A stretch of 24,899 nucleotides of DNA, taken from positions 1 to 24,899 of the forward strand of contig JAKTTS010000210.1 in assembly GCA_030560485.1 (NCBI GenBank), read 5' to 3'. The translations under genes were made by a program, and so were the position numbers. This DNA comes from Ascoidea tarda (nom. inval.). Lineage: Eukaryota; Ascomycota; Saccharomycetes; Ascoideales; Ascoideaceae. Positions 22,780 to 24,899 of the stretch are shown piece by piece (position 1 is the stretch's first letter; each line of letters opens with the position of its first letter). The notes beneath the pieces were generated by a model, which was not told the DNA's origin, did no database searches, and worked only from the letters and a program-made list of their open reading frames with translations.

Positions 22780-22900
22780 ATATCCAGTGATTTGGCCGAC
22801 TATCAGTTAGCGGCTAACAAACCAATGATTATTATAACAGATATGTTGAGAAACACCAAAATCAAAATTGAACTTTAAGCAATCTTGCAAGAATGTTTGA
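22780..22900 (-). pseudogene. Element F aspartic protease remnant
   Basis: Minus strand: L-K-F-N-F-D-F-G-V-S-Q-H-I-C-Y-N at about 22845-22890 matches the active-site strand and the following S-x-H turn of Copia proteases, and G-Q-I-T-G-Y lies downstream. It sits about 350-400 bases upstream of the pre-integrase cysteine pair, as in A and E. The stretch 22620-22780 joins the two and holds no other gene. Broken fossil. Confidence 0.65.
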
Positions 22901-23942
22901 ATGACACTCATAGAAAATGTCATACATGAACGCGTCGAAAAATCATAAAACTCATCATTAGTGACTATTCTAAGCGCGATACGCTAAAAAGTCAAAAACC
23001 AATGTTCACTACATCGGAAGAATGAAAGAAAACTTTTCATCGTTTTCATAGAATTTCCAAATTAACAGCAATCAAACCAGTAGCACCCCAAAAACAAATT
23101 GTAGTTAAACGTTTGTCGGCACCAAACCAACCATTATCAAAATGATTGGATAAAATTTTTTGTTTAAATGTGAGCCATTATCAAGAACTTTGACACTCAA
23201 AACAACAAATGGGAGATCTTGTTGTGAAAAAACACAATGTCATATAATTTACAAAATATTTACTTAACATTTCCTACCTCAATTTTCTGATTTATATCAT
23301 TATTTTCTTTTAAGCTTATTGACTACAACTGCATTATCATTATATTACATTCTGACTATCACAACTTTTATAAGCAGTTTCTAACAATTTTAATTCAAAT
23401 AATTTAATGGTGCAACAATATACAAATTGATTAAAAAATTTTAATTTTAAAAATAATATCAAAAATCCGTAAAACATGATAAGTAAAAACCCTAAAATGA
23501 TTTATATTAAATTTAATCACAACAATGCAAAGCTAATTGAAAACCTTTTTAAGGTTTTTTAGGGGCCAAACAAATTTTTCCATTGACTAATAAATAAAAT
23601 TCAAACAAATAATATAGCTGATTCAATCAAAATATTAAAATAAAATTTTTTGAACTGTGTTTATAATTTACGACAATGCAGGCTGGTTTAAAAAATTTTT
23701 TTTAACTTTAAAAATACAAAACATTTCATCAAATAACGTATAAAAACAGATACTAAGCAAACTACGCTTAAGTTCAATATCATTTTATATACATAAAACC
23801 ACATTAGATTTATATTATTTTTGAATTGTATTATTGTAATAAACTGTTTAGAAAATAAAGTCCAACTTTCAGGTAATAAAGTTGCGTCATCGGGGAATTT
23901 TTTAATTGATAACAGCAATAAATAGCAGTTTTGCTCACATAT
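22901..23942 (-). pseudogene. Element F gag remnant, split by a solo LTR
   Basis: Capsid remnant on the minus strand in two blocks, about 23387-23942 and 22901-23045, separated by the plus-strand solo LTR. The frame at 23688-23918 carries an F-P-D-D-A-T-L-L-P segment, then Q-F-K-N-N-I-N-L-M-W-F-Y-V-Y-K-M-I-L, which is the typical start of Copia gag (a phenylalanine turn, N-x-N/Y, then W and a basic-M helix). Broken fossil. Confidence 0.6.
23046..23386 (+). repeat. Solo LTR inside the gag of element F
   Basis: A plus-strand LTR copy with no internal region at either side. CTTTGACAC at 23188, CTTGTTGTGAAAAAACAC at 23218-23235, the CTACCTCAATTTTCTG block at 23275 and TTCTAACA at its end match 24502, 24531-24550, 24586 and 24694-24701 of the young LTR in the same order. 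It is opposite in strand to F and interrupts the F gag. Solo LTRs arise when the two LTRs of one copy recombine. The left edge is uncertain by about 15 bases. Confidence 0.7.
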
Positions 23943-24254
23943 TGATGAAAATTGTAAATAATGAATACATTGTTTTGCAATTGATAAAATAATAATACGG
24001 TTGTAGTTATTATTGTTAAAAAAAACTAAAAATAAAAACTAAATTAATAAAGACAAAACTCAAATATAAATATGTCGTGAATTTTTTGACAACGTTTCAT
24101 GTTAATCTAGATATTTTGCACGTGCAGTAGTGCTTGTCAACGTAAATGATAACAATTTAAGCTTAAACATCGTACGTTCACATAATAGTTGAAACCTTGT
24201 TTTATGTGAATAGTACATAAGCCACTAATTGTTAGTAAATTTTTTTGTCATACA
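23943..24254 (-). repeat. 5' LTR of element F
   Basis: Aligns with the central LTR: TGTAAATAATGAATACATTG at about 23953, GGTTGTAGTTATTATTG at 23999, the ATATGTCGTGAATTTT promoter block at 24070 and GCAGTAGTGCTTGTCAACG at 24124 all have counterparts at 19185-19385. The right edge gives a minus-strand start TGTATGAC near 24254. Element H tail follows. Confidence 0.65.
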
Positions 24255-24370
24255 GTTTTTTGGCAAAGGTTTTGTGTCCATTATTCGTTTTGGATTGTCC
24301 AATTTTGATTTTATTTATTTATTCACAGTTACTATTTTTTACATGGCCCTGCGGCTAATTTCTTTTTTTT
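24255..24370 (+). pseudogene. Element H tail (probable RT fragment)
   Basis: A short plus-strand remnant between the LTR of F and the LTR of G. The frame reads F-F-G-K-G-F-V-S-I-I-R-F-G-L-S-N-F-D-F-I, which is compatible with the RT stretch that ends at the catalytic aspartates, the part missing after H is cut at 15057. If so, H continues here. The evidence is weak and partly positional. The 62-codon frame that begins at 24229 is part of this and of the LTRs on both sides, not a gene. Confidence 0.3.
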
Positions 24371-24517
24371 TGTCTAGGCCGAAAATTCACTGGATTATTT
24401 GTGATTTTCGCGCTTGAGGAGCGGGTCTGATATATTATGCTGGGTGATGCATACGGTCAACGATTACAGAAAGAGGTTGAAGCGTGAACTATTGTCACGC
24501 ACTTTGACACGCACCAT

Positions 24518-24527
24518 CGCACGTGCG
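24518..24527. promoter_or_regulatory. Perfect 10-base palindrome CGCACGTGCG in the LTR of G
   Basis: The palindrome has the E-box CACGTG at its centre and lies about 45 bases upstream of the TATA block. Two CACGCA motifs precede it at 24496-24501 and 24508-24513. E-boxes are bound by basic helix-loop-helix factors in eukaryotes. A role as enhancer of the LTR promoter is inference. The older LTRs keep the CACGCA-like motifs but not the whole palindrome. Confidence 0.45.
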
Positions 24528-24570
24528 TGGTCTTGGTGCTGAGAGGACACGTTGTCTTCTAATCTACGAC

Positions 24571-24580
24571 GTATATATTT
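24571..24580 (+). promoter_or_regulatory. TATA box of the LTR promoter
   Basis: GTATATATTT followed directly by AGCGCCTCCCGCTCC. The same pair of blocks is recognisable in the LTRs of C (8355-8375), A (4680-4700, complement) and the centre of E-F (19300-19320, complement). The pyrimidine-rich sequence after it would hold the transcription start of the element RNA. Confidence 0.6.
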
Positions 24581-24701
24581 AGCGCCTCCCGCTCCAATTT
24601 TCTAGTTTACATCTTTACCTTTTCTTCAACGTATTAACTACTACTCTACTATCAATATATTACTTCTTAATTACTGTATCCACTATGAATAATCTCCAAC
24701 A

Positions 24702-24810
24702 ATATTGATATTTATTTTCTTTTTTATTCTTCTTCTTTTTTTATCCTTTCTAATTATTTTTTTTAATGCCTCACAATCAGAATTCCCTTCACTTTTATCA
24801 CTAACCTCGG
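24702..24810 (+). other. Leader of element G
   Basis: About 109 bases between LTR end and the proposed gag ATG, beginning ATATTGATATTT and then strongly T- and C-rich. The primer-binding site should begin at or just after 24702, but I do not recognise the usual Copia sequence complementary to initiator methionine tRNA. An upstream ATG at 24767 opens only a 12-codon frame, so the ATG at 24811 is preferred. Confidence 0.5.
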
Positions 24811-24899
24811 ATGTCTAAAAAGCCAAACTCAAAACCGCACAGCACAAGCAACACTATGCGCATCAATGCAGACGATCCACTGTCTAATACCCTTCAAAT
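24811..24899 (+). CDS. Start of gag of element G (partial at window edge)
   Basis: A frame of 29 complete codons, open at the right edge, beginning MSKKPNSKPH and continuing with a serine/threonine/asparagine-rich stretch and an A-D-D-P-L segment. Capsid genes of Copia elements often start with such a polar, low-complexity tail before the F-x-G-x-N-Y zone, which would lie beyond the window. A D-D segment also stands near the start of the F gag (23688-23918). Position, about 110 bases after an LTR, supports gag. The alternative is a host gene driven by a solo LTR, which cannot be excluded from so short a piece. Confidence 0.5.
   Translation, partial: MSKKPNSKPHSTSNTMRINADDPLSNTLQ

Larger units (their letters stand above)
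15058..24254 (-). mobile_element. E-F composite: two tandem Copia fossils sharing one LTR
   Basis: On the minus strand the order is LTR (23943-24254), F interior, LTR (19183-19512), E interior, LTR (15058-15399). Each interior has the full set of Copia domains in order. There is room for only one LTR between the gag of E and the RNase H of F, and one LTR is what is found. Such LTR-interior-LTR-interior-LTR units are known products of recombination between LTRs of tandem or sister copies. The composite seems to be inserted in RT of element H. Broken throughout. Confidence 0.6.
19183..24254 (-). mobile_element. Element F: Ty1/copia fossil carrying a solo LTR
   Basis: Upstream half of the composite, about 5.07 kb, or about 4.7 kb without the solo LTR in its gag. 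Its 5' LTR is 23943-24254 and its 3' LTR is the central one. Gag, protease, pre-integrase, integrase, RT and RNase H remnants occur in order on the minus strand. RNase H is about 550 bases from the central LTR, matching A and E. Broken many times; relatively old. Confidence 0.7.
6981..24370 (+). mobile_element. Element H: Copia fossil split by C and by the E-F composite
   Basis: A plus-strand element whose own sequence is found in three blocks: LTR plus gag (6981-8179), the stretch after protease through the start of RT (12803-15057), and a short tail (24255-24370). The proof of continuity is that gag with its zinc knuckle stops at the 5' edge of C, and the next domain in Copia order begins right after the 3' edge of C. 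The interior therefore holds about 4.6 kb of C and about 9.2 kb of E-F. No 3' LTR of H is seen before element G. Broken fossil. Confidence 0.6.
24371..24701 (+). repeat. 5' LTR of element G
   Basis: The reference copy for the LTR family in this window. It begins TGTCTAGGCC and ends AATCTCCAACA. U3 contains repeated CACGCA motifs (24496-24527), a palindrome with a central CACGTG, then GTGCTGAGAGGACACG, the TATA block GTATATATTT at 24571 and the CGCCTCCCGCTCC block at 24582. R/U5 is rich in C and T. Edges are supported by agreement with the starts and ends of at least four older copies. Confidence 0.85.
24371..24899 (+). mobile_element. Element G: 5' end of the least decayed Copia copy
   Basis: Starts with an LTR of 331 bp with ends TGT and ACA, followed by a leader and an ATG at 24811 whose frame is open to the window edge. 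Base composition changes sharply here: G+C and CpG are much more frequent than in the fossils. As far as it can be seen it looks whole, but only about 530 bases are in view, so nothing can be said of its pol gene. It lies in the tail of element H and is probably the most recent arrival. Confidence 0.65.

Noticed and set aside
24371-24701. LTR of G as the 3' LTR of element H
   Set aside because: Most of RT and all of RNase H of H would be missing, the LTR is far better preserved than the 5' LTR of H, and an open gag-like frame follows it.
1-24899. Organelle (mitochondrial or apicoplast) DNA, suggested by the high A+T
   Set aside because: No organelle genes, rRNA or tRNA are visible, while Copia LTRs and Pol domains are; Copia nests are typical of nuclear DNA.
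1-24899. CRISPR array or other regularly spaced short repeats
   Set aside because: The only recurring sequences are LTR copies hundreds of bases long at irregular spacing.
1-24899. Repeat-induced point mutation as the cause of decay
   Set aside because: CpA remains very common and changes seem to affect CpG sites most, which is unlike the CpA to TpA pattern of classical RIP; not excluded without counts.

Overview
This is a gene-poor, very A+T-rich eukaryotic window that reads as a graveyard of one family of Ty1/copia-type LTR retrotransposons. I see no host gene, tRNA, rRNA or CRISPR array. No open frame exceeds about 110 codons. The longer frames that can be recognised carry pieces of Copia proteins in the Copia order (gag with zinc knuckle, protease, integrase, reverse transcriptase, RNase H). 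The host cannot be named from this sequence. The density of decayed Copia copies suggests a repeat-rich, A+T-rich eukaryotic genome. Element letters below are my own labels, and edges are by-eye alignments, usually good to 5-20 bases.

The key to the layout is one LTR of about 330 bp. Its best copy is at 24371-24701 (+). It starts TGT and ends ACA, has a TATA block at 24571-24580 and a G+C-rich block just after it. Older relatives of this LTR lie at 142-473 (-), 4570-4892 (-), 6981-7311 (+), 8180-8478 (+), 12493-12802 (+), 15058-15399 (-), 19183-19512 (-), 23046-23386 (+) and 23943-24254 (-). With these as punctuation, almost every base can be assigned.

Reading left to right: 1-141 is probably flank of element B. 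Element A (142-4892, -) is complete in layout. Element B (4893-6980, -) shows integrase, protease and the C-terminal part of gag; A appears to sit inside it. Element H (6981-24370, +) begins inside the gag of B and is itself split: LTR plus gag at 6981-8179, then inserted element C (8180-12802, +), then the H region after protease, integrase and the start of RT at 12803-15057, then an inserted composite E-F (15058-24254, -), then a short H tail at 24255-24370. E and F lie head to tail and share one central LTR (19183-19512). F carries a solo LTR of opposite strand in its gag (23046-23386). Element G (24371 onward, +) is the least decayed copy: a clean LTR, a pyrimidine-rich leader, and an ATG at 24811 whose frame stays open to the window edge.

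The relative order of insertion is therefore B first, then H (and at some time A) into B, then C and E-F into H, then the solo LTR into F, with G apparently most recent. A to F and H are all heavily broken fossils. The genes do not work together as a host pathway; they are successive copies of one mobile lineage. The domain spacing is almost the same in every copy, so the region has been eroded by base changes much more than by deletion.
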